DNA from: Streptomyces pseudovenezuelae
Lineage (GTDB): Bacteria; Actinomycetota; Actinomycetes; Streptomycetales; Streptomycetaceae
Assembly (NCBI RefSeq): GCF_029892565.1
Contig: NZ_JARXVH010000007.1
Location: forward strand, 526,602 to 590,601
Direction of reading: 5' to 3'
DNA: 64,000 bases
This document shows positions 52,419 to 60,317 of this stretch, in pieces. A model generated the notes under the pieces. It did not search any database, was not told the origin of the DNA, and saw only the letters and a program-made list of their open reading frames with translations. Position 1 is the first letter of the stretch. The number at the start of each line of letters is the position of its first letter. The translations under genes were made by a program, and so were the position numbers.

Positions 52419-53503
52419 GCGACGCTCTCCTTCTGGGCGGCGGTGAGCAGGGACGCGTGGGTCGGTGCCTCCGGTACGTCCGCCGGGCGGCCCTTCGCGA
52501 ACTCCTCGCGCAGTACCGGCACGACCTCCTCGCCGAGCAGGTCGAGCTGCTCCAGGACTGTCTTCAGGGGCAGCCCGGCGTGGTCCAGCAGGAACAGCTG
52601 GCGCTGGTAGTCACCGGCGTAGTCGCGGAAAGCGAGGGTCTTCTCGATGACCTCCTGCGAGGAGCCGACGGTCAGCGGGGTCTGGTCGGTGAAGTCCTCC
52701 AGGGAGGGCCCGTGGCCGTAGACCGGCGCGTTGTCGAAGTACGGGCGGAACTCGCGCACCGCGTCCTGCGAGTTCTTGCGCATGAAGACCTGGCCGCCGA
52801 GACCGACGATCGCCTGCTCCGGCGTGCCGTGTCCGTAGTGGGCGTAGCGCGCCCGGTACAGCTCGACCATCCGCTTGGTGTGGTCGGCCGGCCAGAAGAT
52901 GTTGTTGTGGAAGAAGCCGTCGCCGTAGTACGCGGCCTGCTCGGCGATCTCGGGCGAGCGGATCGATCCGTGCCAGACGAAGGGCGGTACGTCGTCCAGC
53001 GGGCGGGGCGTGGACGTGAAGCTCTGCAGGGGGGTGCGGAACTTGCCCTCCCAGTCCACGACGTCCTCGCGCCACAGCCTGTGCAGCAGGGCGTAGTTCT
53101 CGATGGCGAGGTTGATGCCCTGGCGGATGTCCTGCCCGAACCAGGGGTAGACCGGGCCGGTGTTGCCGCGGCCCATCATCAGGTCGACGCGGCCGTCGGC
53201 CAGGTGCTGGAGCATCGCGAAGTCCTCGGCGATCTTCACCGGGTCGTTCGTGGTGATGAGCGTGGTGGACGTGGAGAGGACCAGCTTCTCCGTCTGTGCC
53301 GCGATGTAGCCGAGCATCGTCGTCGGGGACGAAGGCACGAACGGCGGGTTGTGGTGCTCGCCGGTCGCGAAGACGTCGAGGCCGACCTCCTCGGCCTTCA
53401 GCGCGATGGCGACCATGGCCTTGATGCGCTCACGCTCCGTCGGCGTCCGGCCCGTCGTCGGGTCCGGCGTGACGTCGCCGACGCTGAAGATCCCGAACTG
53501 CAT
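52415..53503 (-). CDS. LLM-class flavin-dependent monooxygenase (CE1758-like)
   Basis: A 362-residue luciferase-like TIM-barrel protein. MQFGIFSVGDVTPDPTTGRT, EEVGLDVFATGEHHNPPF and DLMMGRGNTGPVYPWF are typical of the CE1758 group. It uses reduced FMN and oxygen. The downstream FMN reductase is coupled to it. A LysR-type gene, now truncated, is immediately upstream. Confidence 0.9.
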   Translation of the reverse strand: MQFGIFSVGDVTPDPTTGRTPTERERIKAMVAIALKAEEVGLDVFATGEHHNPPFVPSSPTTMLGYIAAQTEKLVLSTSTTLITTNDPVKIAEDFAMLQHLADGRVDLMMGRGNTGPVYPWFGQDIRQGINLAIENYALLHRLWREDVVDWEGKFRTPLQSFTSTPRPLDDVPPFVWHGSIRSPEIAEQAAYYGDGFFHNNIFWPADHTKRMVELYRARYAHYGHGTPEQAIVGLGGQVFMRKNSQDAVREFRPYFDNAPVYGHGPSLEDFTDQTPLTVGSSQEVIEKTLAFRDYAGDYQRQLFLLDHAGLPLKTVLEQLDLLGEEVVPVLREEFAKGRPADVPEAPTHASLLTAAQKESVA

Positions 53504-53536
53504 GGTCGCTCATCCTCCATGTTGTTGACTGTTCAA

Positions 53537-54490
53537 CTATACCCACAGAACGGTGGGCCCCGTACGGCTATTCCCGTCACTGTTTCCGGTCGGCGCCCTG
53601 GCCGGCATCCCGGTCGGCGCGCTGGTCGGCATCCCGTCGGCATCAGGGTCGGCAGCCCGGCCCGCGAGGACCGTTTCACGGAACGACGCCACCACGGGGC
53701 GGAGATCCAGCCGGTGCCAGGCCGCCCAGAGCTGGACCGAACCGCCGTACCAGGGCAGCTCGCGCACCGCGACGCCGTCCGTCGTGCCGCGCAACATGCT
53801 CTGCTGGATGAGCGCGAGACCGAGGCCGGAGGCGACCAGGCCCAGGGCGGTGAGGGGATCGGCCGCGTCGAGACGGATGTCCGGCCTGAAGCCGGAGGCC
53901 ACGCAGGACGCGACGAACGTGTCCCGCCAGGCCGGGTCCTGGGAGTCGTCGCCCACCGCGATCCAGGGTTGGCCGTCGAGGGCCGAGGGGGTCAACTCCC
54001 TTTGTTCTACGAGGGGATGCTCGGCCGGCAGCGCGAGCAGCAGGGGGTCACTCAGCAACGGGGCCGCGTTCAGGTCCGGGTCGTCCTCCGGCGGAGGCGT
54101 CCGTACCAGCGCGATGTCCAGGCTGCGCTGACGCAGGCCCTCGAACTGGTCCGCCGACTCCTGGTCGTACAACGCGACGTGAATACCCGGGCGTTGATCG
54201 CGCAGCGTGCGCAGGGCGGTGGGCAGGATGCCGGTGTGCATGGCGTCGGCGACGTAGCCGATGCACAGGCCGCCCTCCTCGCCCCGGCCGAGGCGGCGGC
54301 CCAGGTTCTCCAGGCGGTCCGCGTGGCGCAGCAGGGCGCGTGCCTCCGTCAGGAAGACACGGCCGTCGGAGGTCAGCCGGATGCGCTGCTGGCTGCGTTC
54401 GAAGAGGGTCAGGCCCAGGTTCTTCTCCAGCTGGGCGATCTGCCGGCTGAGCGGTGACTGGGAGATGTGCAGCTGCTCGGTGGCGCGGCC
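53537..54490 (-). pseudogene. LysR family regulator lacking its N-terminus
   Basis: The readable part begins GRATEQLHISQSPLSRQIAQ, which is the middle of a LysR helix-turn-helix, and continues through the whole effector domain to 53537. Normal LysR proteins have about 17-20 more residues at the N-terminus, including the first helix of the DNA-binding domain, before this point. Here the frame instead runs into antisense aldo-keto reductase sequence, so the 5' end and promoter appear lost at about 54490. DNA binding is probably abolished. Confidence 0.75.
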
Positions 54491-55051
54491 GACGTGTACG
54501 AGAGCGCCCGCACCGGCGCGTTCCGTGTGCTGCAGAGGCTGCGCGAGGAGGGCGTCATCAGGGGCTGGGGCCTGGGCGTGAATCGCGTGGAGCCCCTGGA
54601 GCTCACCCTCGACCTGGACGAGCCGAAGCCCGACGCCTTCCTCCTCGCCGGCCGCTACACCCTCCTCGACCACGACCGCGCCCTGCAGCGCCTGCTGCCG
54701 GCCGCCGCCGCCCAGGACGTCGACATCGTGGTCGGCGGCCCCTACAGCTCGGGCATCCTCGTCGGCGGAACGCATTTCGAGTACCAGCAGGCGCCCGCGC
54801 ACATCGTCGACAAGGTGGCGCGCATCAAGGCGCTCGCCGAGCGGCACGGCATCGGCATCGGCATCAAGTCGGCCGCGCTGCAGTTCTCCCTCGCTCATCC
54901 GGCGACGGCGGCCGCGATCCCCGGCGCCACCAGGCCCAGCCGCATCGCCGAGGACGTGGCCGCGCTCGGCGAGCCGATCCCGGCGGCGTTCTGGACGGAC
55001 CTGCGCGAGGAGCGGCTGATCGCGCCGGACGCGCCCGTACCTACCGCCTGA
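54491..55051 (+). pseudogene. 5'-truncated aldo/keto reductase
   Basis: The conserved frame begins at VYESARTGAFRVLQRLREEG (54494) and continues through VIRGWGLGVNRVEPLELTLD and IPGATRPSRIAEDVAAL to 55051. This is the C-terminal part, about 185 residues, of a roughly 320-residue aldo-keto reductase. The catalytic Tyr, Asp and Lys of the N-terminal half are missing. Divergent LysR sequence abuts it directly, so a deletion removed both 5' ends. An ATG at 54467 in the joined sequence is accidental. Confidence 0.75.
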
Positions 55052-55160
55052 CCGGGGCCGCGGGCGGTGCCGACCGCCTGACCTGGGCCCCCGGCGGTAC
55101 CTACCGCCTAATCCGGGGCCCCGGGCGGTACCTACCGCCTGATCCGGGGCCCCGGGCGCC
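55036..55160. repeat. tandem repeat with hairpin-forming units
   Basis: Four imperfect units of about 30-31 bases, each containing the inverted repeat GCGGTA-cc-TACCGC or a variant, and then CTGATCCGGGGCCCCGGG or a variant. The third and fourth units (from about 55097 and 55128) are nearly identical. The first unit overlaps the end of the aldo-keto reductase remnant. They lie between it and the convergent TIGR03086 gene, and could end both transcripts. Confidence 0.75.
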
Positions 55161-55180
55161 CGGGGCCCGGCCTGCTCCCC

Positions 55181-55834
55181 TTACCCGGCGGCCAGGCTCC
55201 CCTCCCACCCCGGATCCCGCCCCGTCTCCGCCAGCAGCCGCTCGAACGCCGACGCGCCCTCCGCCGCCCGCACCGGCTCCCCGAAGACGCCCATTTTCTT
55301 GGCCGTCGGTGCCAGCTCGGCGACCGTCTCCGCCAGCTGAGCCACAATCGCGTCATCGGCGTCGGGGTACTCCTGGCCCGTCGCCCGGGCCAGGTCCCAC
55401 ACGTGCACGGTCAGGTCGAGCAGCGCCATCGAGCCGACCAGCCGTGCGGGCATGTCCATGGCGCCGGTGGTGCCCTCCTCGGCGCCGGGCGCGGACCAGG
55501 CCGCCACCAGCCGGTCCGCCTCGCCCGCGAACCGCTCGCGCCAGTCCGCCCCCGCACCGACCCGGTCGGGCGTCTCGCCGAAGTCCGACGTCTCCTTCGC
55601 GGCCAGCCGCTGGAACTGCACGATCACCTGGAAGAGGTGATTGACCAGGGCTTTCACGTCGTACTCGGCACAGGGCGTGGGCGCGGCGAGCGCCGCGTCG
55701 GGAATGCCGCCCACCACCGGCACCGCCCGCGCACGCGCCATGGCCAGCAGCTCACCGATGCCGTACGTCGTCACGCTGTCCGTGGTCGCGCTGTTCGTCG
55801 TCTCGCTGGACGCCGTCTCACTGTTCGTGTCCAT
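55181..55834 (-). CDS. TIGR03086 family metal-binding (DinB-like) protein
   Basis: A 217-residue protein with a Ser/Thr-rich N-terminus. The DinB/maleylpyruvate-isomerase N-terminal fold is visible (CAEYDVKALVNHLFQVIVQF, DLTVHVWDLARATGQEY), with His residues in the positions that bind a divalent metal. Members of this family include mycothiol-dependent enzymes; the reaction here is unknown. Divergent from an AraC-type gene. GAGGT sits directly before ATG 55834. Confidence 0.82.
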   Translation of the reverse strand: MDTNSETASSETTNSATTDSVTTYGIGELLAMARARAVPVVGGIPDAALAAPTPCAEYDVKALVNHLFQVIVQFQRLAAKETSDFGETPDRVGAGADWRERFAGEADRLVAAWSAPGAEEGTTGAMDMPARLVGSMALLDLTVHVWDLARATGQEYPDADDAIVAQLAETVAELAPTAKKMGVFGEPVRAAEGASAFERLLAETGRDPGWEGSLAAG

Positions 55835-55913
55835 ACCTCGACCGTACGGACGCCCGGGCCGACCCTTCTTGAAGAAACGCGACGCCCGACGAAGCGCGAC
55901 GTACGATCCGGCC

Positions 55914-56741
55914 ATGGCCGCCCCCCGCCGCCGCGACACCCGCGGGATCGTCGACCCCTCCGGGCTGCTGACCCGGGTGAGGTTCCGCCGCCACGAGCCC
56001 GCCGAGCCGCTGCGCCGGTACATCGAGCGGTACTGGTTCATCGACTGGGACCTGCCCGAGCCCTACGCCTCCCACGTCGTCCCGCACCCCTCCGTCAACC
56101 TCACCTTCCAGTGGGACGGGATCGACACGGAGGACACCCCGCCCTACGCCGAGCTGACCGGCATCCCGCACGGCCTCTACACCAGGAAGATCACCGGGAA
56201 GGGCCGGGTGTGCGGGGTGAAGTTCCGGCCCGGCGGCTTCCGCCCGTACGCCCCCGAGCTGCCGGCCTCGCACTGGACGGGCCGCGCGCTCGACGCCGGG
56301 GACGTGTTCGCACAGGCACTGCCGGACACCACCCGCGCTGTCGTCAGCCCCACCGACGACGCCACCCGCATCGCCCGCCTCGACGCCTTCCTGCTCCCCC
56401 TCCGCCCGGCCCCCGACCCGCAGGCAGACCTCGCCGTGGACCTCGTCGAAAGTGCCCGCACCGACCGCACGATCCGCCGCGTCGACGGCTTCGCCCAAGC
56501 CGCCGGCCTCTCGGTACGGGCGCTCCAGCGGCTCTTCTCGGCGTACGTCGGTGTCACCCCGAAGTGGGTCATCCTCCGCTACCGCATCCACGAGGCCCTC
56601 GAACTCGCCGGCACCCGACGCGAGGTCGACTGGGCCGCACTCGCCGCCGACCTCGGCTACGCCGACCAGGCCCACCTGGTCAGGGACTTCACGGCGACGG
56701 TGGGCGTTCCGCCGACGACGTACACGCAGACGGCGAACTGA
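55914..56741 (+). CDS. AraC family transcriptional regulator
   Basis: A 275-residue regulator. The N-terminal sensing part (EPLRRYIERYWFIDWDLPEP, PHPSVNLTFQWDG) resembles DUF6597, and the C-terminal AraC DNA-binding domain has two helix-turn-helix units (QAAGLSVRALQRLFSAYVGV and LAADLGYADQAHLVRDFTAT). It is divergent from the TIGR03086 gene, a probable target. Confidence 0.88.
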   Translation: MAAPRRRDTRGIVDPSGLLTRVRFRRHEPAEPLRRYIERYWFIDWDLPEPYASHVVPHPSVNLTFQWDGIDTEDTPPYAELTGIPHGLYTRKITGKGRVCGVKFRPGGFRPYAPELPASHWTGRALDAGDVFAQALPDTTRAVVSPTDDATRIARLDAFLLPLRPAPDPQADLAVDLVESARTDRTIRRVDGFAQAAGLSVRALQRLFSAYVGVTPKWVILRYRIHEALELAGTRREVDWAALAADLGYADQAHLVRDFTATVGVPPTTYTQTAN

Positions 56742-56763
56742 CCAACGCCCACGGGACTCACGC

Positions 56764-57654
56764 CTACGGGACCAGCACCAGCCGCCCCCGCACCCCGCCC
56801 TCCGCGAGCCGGGCATGCGCCTTGGCCGCCTCGTCCAGGGAGTACGTGTCGGCCACTCGCAGGGTCAGCACTCCCGCATCGACGAGCGCCACCAACTCCG
56901 CGAGCTGCGACCCGTCGGCAGCCACCTCGACGGCAGCGGTCCGCACCCCGCGCACAGAGGCCGGATGCGCCCCCGGCCGGACACCGACGTAGGCACCCCC
57001 GTCCCGCACCCACGCCAACGCCGGCTCACCGAGATTCGCCGCGTCCAGTACGCCGTCGAAGCCCCCGTCCTCGACAGAACCGCTCGTGAACTCCGCGGCC
57101 CCCAGAGCCCGTACGAGCTTCTCGTCGCCCTCCCGGGCCAGCCCGGTCACCAACACACCCCGCTGGGCGGCGAGTTGGATGGCGTACCCGCCGACCGCAC
57201 CCGCGGCACCGGTCACCAGGAGGGACTGTCCTTCCACCAACTCCAGCAGATCCAGGGCCTGTACGGCGGCCAGGCCGTTCAGCGGCAGGGTCGCCGCGTG
57301 GACGGCGTCGACCGTCACCGGCGCCTTGGCCGTCGCACCGGCCGCCACGACGACGTACTCGGCATGGGCACCGAGCGGCCGCACCATGCCCGGGGACAGG
57401 GCAACCACCTCATCACCGACGCTCCACGAACTACCGACGCCGATCGCGTCCACCGTCCCGGCCACGTCCCAGCCGAGCCCGATCCGCTGCCCTTCACCCC
57501 CGAAGAAACCGCCCCGCACGCCCTCGTCCACCTGGTTCACCGTGGCCGCCGCCACCTTGATCCGTACCTGCCCAGCGCCCGGCGCGGGCACCTCCGTCTC
57601 CACGACCTCCACGGCCTCGGGCCCGCCAAAACTGTTCACCACTGCTGCACGCAT
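56764..57654 (-). CDS. NADP-dependent quinone oxidoreductase-like enzyme
   Basis: A 296-residue MDR protein. MRAAVVNSFGGPEAVEVVET starts the GroES-like domain, and LLVTGAAGAVGGYAIQLAAQ is the NADP loop. It would reduce quinones or enals. ATG 57654 has GGGAGACA upstream and gives the usual length. It is divergent from an HxlR regulator, a pairing seen for redox-sensing HxlR proteins such as QorR/YodB. Confidence 0.87.
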   Translation of the reverse strand: MRAAVVNSFGGPEAVEVVETEVPAPGAGQVRIKVAAATVNQVDEGVRGGFFGGEGQRIGLGWDVAGTVDAIGVGSSWSVGDEVVALSPGMVRPLGAHAEYVVVAAGATAKAPVTVDAVHAATLPLNGLAAVQALDLLELVEGQSLLVTGAAGAVGGYAIQLAAQRGVLVTGLAREGDEKLVRALGAAEFTSGSVEDGGFDGVLDAANLGEPALAWVRDGGAYVGVRPGAHPASVRGVRTAAVEVAADGSQLAELVALVDAGVLTLRVADTYSLDEAAKAHARLAEGGVRGRLVLVP

Positions 57655-57736
57655 GACGACTGTCTCCCTATACCTGCTGGTCAGCTCGGGTATCCCCGCA
57701 GCTGTCAGCAACCCTAGGAACAGCTACTATCGATTC

Positions 57737-57748
57737 GTAAGTAGTTAC
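57737..57748. promoter_or_regulatory. dyad in the quinone reductase/HxlR promoter
   Basis: GTAA-gtag-TTAC, a perfect inverted repeat with a four-base spacer, lies between the starts at 57654 and 57791. HxlR proteins bind dyads of this sort. Binding is inferred. Confidence 0.45.
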
Positions 57749-57790
57749 CTGAAAGTGCCTACCTACCCCGAAAGTGAGCGAGAGCGCGCG

Positions 57791-58231
57791 ATGCCGACCA
57801 CGACCGCAGCCCAGCGACGCGAGCAGGCACGCGTCAAATACGACGCGTTCATCCGGTCCTGCCCCACCAACCAACTGCTCGACCGGCTCAGCGACAAGTG
57901 GGTCAGCCTCGTCGTAGCCGCCCTCTCGACCGGCCCCATGCGCTACAGCGACCTGAGCCGCAGGCTCGCCGGCGTCAGCCCCAAGATGCTGACGCAGACC
58001 CTGCGCTCACTGCAGCGCGACGGCATCCTCACCCGCACGGTCACCCCGTCCGTCCCGGTCCGCGTCGACTACGAACTCACCGAACTGGGCGCCAGCCTGG
58101 CCCTGTTGATGACCGCGGTGAAGGCCTGGGCGGAGACCCACATCGAGGAAGTGCACGAGGCACGGGACCGCTACGACGCCGAGACGGAGAACGCCGGGGC
58201 GGAGAACGCCGGGGCGGGGAGTCAGAAGTAG
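57791..58231 (+). CDS. HxlR family transcriptional regulator
   Basis: A 146-residue winged-helix regulator: SCPTNQLLDRLSDKWVSLVV, MRYSDLSRRLAGVSPKMLTQ and DGILTRTVTPSVPVRVDYEL. A single Cys (about residue 24) sits at the N-terminus, as in thiol-sensing QorR/YodB proteins. The C-terminus ends with two copies of a 15-base repeat (58187-58216) coding ENAGA. The divergent quinone reductase is the likely target. Confidence 0.9.
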   Translation: MPTTTAAQRREQARVKYDAFIRSCPTNQLLDRLSDKWVSLVVAALSTGPMRYSDLSRRLAGVSPKMLTQTLRSLQRDGILTRTVTPSVPVRVDYELTELGASLALLMTAVKAWAETHIEEVHEARDRYDAETENAGAENAGAGSQK

Positions 58232-58704
58232 TACTCGTCCCCGCTGTCCAGCACGAGCACCCGCTGCTGGTCATTGGCCCGGTTGTGATCCACCGCGCCG
58301 CCGCTCCACACGGTGTCCAGCTCCAGCAGCACCTCGCTCGGCGCACCCTTCAGCCGCACCCGCATGCCGATCGGCGCCCCGAGATCGTCCGCCGCCAGCG
58401 CCCCGACCCGGCACAGCACCACCCGCGGCCCGGACCGCGCGCACCCGCCCGGCAGCACCTGCCCGTTGGCGAGCGGCGCCGACCACCGCAGCCGCACGGT
58501 CGCGTCCGGCACGTCCGAGGGCCCGTGATTGCGCGGAGTGAACCGGACGTCGACCCGTCCACCGGCCATGGAGGCGACCCCGTGATAGGCCAGATCGGCC
58601 TCAGGCCCACCGCCAGAACCAACCGCACCGACCGCACCTGCGGGCGCAACCACCACTCCGCTCACCACCAGAGCGGCCACCCCCACCGCGAGAACCCTGC
58701 GCAT
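58222..58704 (-). CDS. secreted hypothetical protein
   Basis: A 160-residue protein with a signal peptide (MRRVLAVGVAALVVSGVVVA, PAGA) and a beta-rich mature part (VDVRFTPRNHGPSDVPDATV). I recognise no family beyond a possible CARDB-like fold. ATG 58704 has GAGGAG upstream. Its 3' end overlaps the HxlR stop by ten bases. Confidence 0.7.
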   Translation of the reverse strand: MRRVLAVGVAALVVSGVVVAPAGAVGAVGSGGGPEADLAYHGVASMAGGRVDVRFTPRNHGPSDVPDATVRLRWSAPLANGQVLPGGCARSGPRVVLCRVGALAADDLGAPIGMRVRLKGAPSEVLLELDTVWSGGAVDHNRANDQQRVLVLDSGDEYYF

Positions 58705-58818
58705 ACCCACCACTCCTCACTCGCCACGGACCTCGCGACGGACGTACGCATGTATCCCCCGCCACGCGAACGGCAGGCGCCGTCCAACAGGTGACAGCGC
58801 CCGTGCCAAGCTGCCGAC

Positions 58819-59151
58819 ATGCCGATCGTCCGCTCCGCCGCCCTCTTCGTCGTCGCCGCCGTCTTCGAGATCGGCGGCGCCTGGCTGGTCTGGCAGGGCG
58901 TACGCGAACACCGCGGCTGGCTGTGGATCACCGGCGGAATCCTCGCCCTGGGCGCCTACGGCTTCGTCGCCACCTTCCAGCCCGACGCCCACTTCGGCCG
59001 CATCCTCGCCGCATACGGCGGAATCTTCGTAGCCGGTTCCCTGGCCTGGGGCGCGGTGGCGGACGGCTACCGCCCGGACCGCTGGGACATCACGGGCGCC
59101 CTGGTGTGCCTGGCAGGGATGGCCGTGATCATGTGGGCCCCAAGAAATTAG
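58819..59151 (+). CDS. YnfA family small membrane protein
   Basis: A 110-residue, four-helix membrane protein of the YnfA/UPF0060 family: FVVAAVFEIGGAWLVWQGVR, TGGILALGAYGFVATFQPDA, GRILAAYGGIFVAGSLAWGA and ALVCLAGMAVIMWAPR. The family is related to small multidrug exporters. Confidence 0.9.
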   Translation: MPIVRSAALFVVAAVFEIGGAWLVWQGVREHRGWLWITGGILALGAYGFVATFQPDAHFGRILAAYGGIFVAGSLAWGAVADGYRPDRWDITGALVCLAGMAVIMWAPRN

Positions 59152-59174
59152 GGCCAAGGTTGCCGACCTGCTCT

Positions 59175-59219
59175 TAGGGGCGCGGGGAACTGCGCGACCA
59201 GCCCCCACCGGCCCGCACC
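59175..59219. repeat. common Streptomyces intergenic repeat
   Basis: Contains GGGGCGCGGGGAACTGCGCG followed by ACCAGCCCCCACCGGCCCGC. I recognise this motif from many Streptomyces intergenic regions. It lies between the YnfA and SDR genes. Its role is unknown. Confidence 0.6.
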
Positions 59220-59309
59220 CGGCATCGAACCGCACCCACCACAACGAGCCCCCACCAAGCCCCACCTATCCTGGCGAGGCCACCCGACCGCATGCCCAAG
59301 GAGCACCCC

Positions 59310-60086
59310 ATGCCCACCGCAGCCCCGTCGACGACATCCCGAATCGCGATCGTCACCGGCGCGAGCAGCGGCATCGGCGCCGCCACAGCCAGGCAGCTGG
59401 CCGCGGCGGGCTACCGCGTGGTCCTGACCGCCCGCCGCAAGGACCGCATCGAAGCGCTGGCGGAGGAGATCACCAACGCAGGCCACGCAGCGACGGCCTA
59501 CCAACTCGACGTGACGGACCGAGCAGCGGTGGACGAGTTCGCAACGGCCTTCAAGACGATCGGCGTCCTGATCAACAACGCCGGCGGAGCCCTCGGCGCG
59601 GACCCCATCGCCACCGGCGACCCCGCCGACTGGCGCACGATGTACGAGACGAACGTCATCGGCACCCTGAACCTCACCCAGGCCCTGCTCCCCAAGCTCG
59701 TGGCGAGCGGCGACGGCACGGTGGTCGTCATCTCCTCCACCGCGGGCCACGGCACGTACGAGGGCGGCGGCGGCTACGTCGCCGCCAAGCACGGCGCCCA
59801 CGTCCTCGCCGAGACCCTGCGCCTGGAGATCGTCGGCCAGCCGGTCCGGGTCATCGAGATCGCACCCGGCATGGTGCGGACGGACGAGTTCGCGCTCACC
59901 CGCTTCAACGGCGACGAGGAGCGCGCGGCGAAGGTCTACCAGGGCGTGGCCGAGCCCCTCACCGCGGACGACGTGGCCGAGACGGTCACCTGGGCGGTCA
60001 CCCGCCCGAGCCACGTCAACGTGGACCTCCTGGTCCTGCGCCCGCGAGCCCAGGCCTCCAACACCAAGGTCCACCGGGAGCAGTGA
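59310..60086 (+). CDS. short-chain dehydrogenase/reductase
   Basis: A 258-residue classical SDR. The cofactor loop is VTGASSGIGAATARQLA, NNAGG follows, and the catalytic Tyr-Lys is YVAAKHG. IAPGMVRTDEFALTRF and the overall pattern resemble YdfG-like serine/3-hydroxy acid dehydrogenases. ATG 59310 is chosen for the AAGGAG seven bases upstream. The TGA overlaps the ATG of the small gene by one base. Confidence 0.9.
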   Translation: MPTAAPSTTSRIAIVTGASSGIGAATARQLAAAGYRVVLTARRKDRIEALAEEITNAGHAATAYQLDVTDRAAVDEFATAFKTIGVLINNAGGALGADPIATGDPADWRTMYETNVIGTLNLTQALLPKLVASGDGTVVVISSTAGHGTYEGGGGYVAAKHGAHVLAETLRLEIVGQPVRVIEIAPGMVRTDEFALTRFNGDEERAAKVYQGVAEPLTADDVAETVTWAVTRPSHVNVDLLVLRPRAQASNTKVHREQ

Positions 60087-60277
60087 TGCCGGACCCGGAG
60101 GACACAGCCGGCCCGCCCGACCCGGCCGAAGCGGACCGCGCCGCCGAACTGGACCGCCAACGCCTCGCCCTGGAAAAGAGGCGCGAACGCTACGTCTGGT
60201 ACTACCTCGCGTACTTCCTCTTCGGCATCCACATCGTCGCCTTCGTCATGATCTACGCGGTGCTGCACGCCAAGTAG
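60086..60277 (+). CDS. DUF6126-like small membrane protein
   Basis: A 63-residue protein with a charged N-terminus and one C-terminal membrane segment (YYLAYFLFGIHIVAFVMIYA). It fits a family of small Streptomyces membrane proteins. ATG 60086 overlaps the SDR stop by one base, so the pair is coupled. Confidence 0.78.
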   Translation: MPDPEDTAGPPDPAEADRAAELDRQRLALEKRRERYVWYYLAYFLFGIHIVAFVMIYAVLHAK

Positions 60278-60317
60278 CGTGCGACACCGCGCAGTTCAGC
60301 CGTCAGCCCTTCAGCTT

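Noticed and set aside
49551..52610. A 1019-codon plus-strand open frame across the two-component genes
   Set aside because: It runs antisense to three clearly recognised genes and its translation has no domain.
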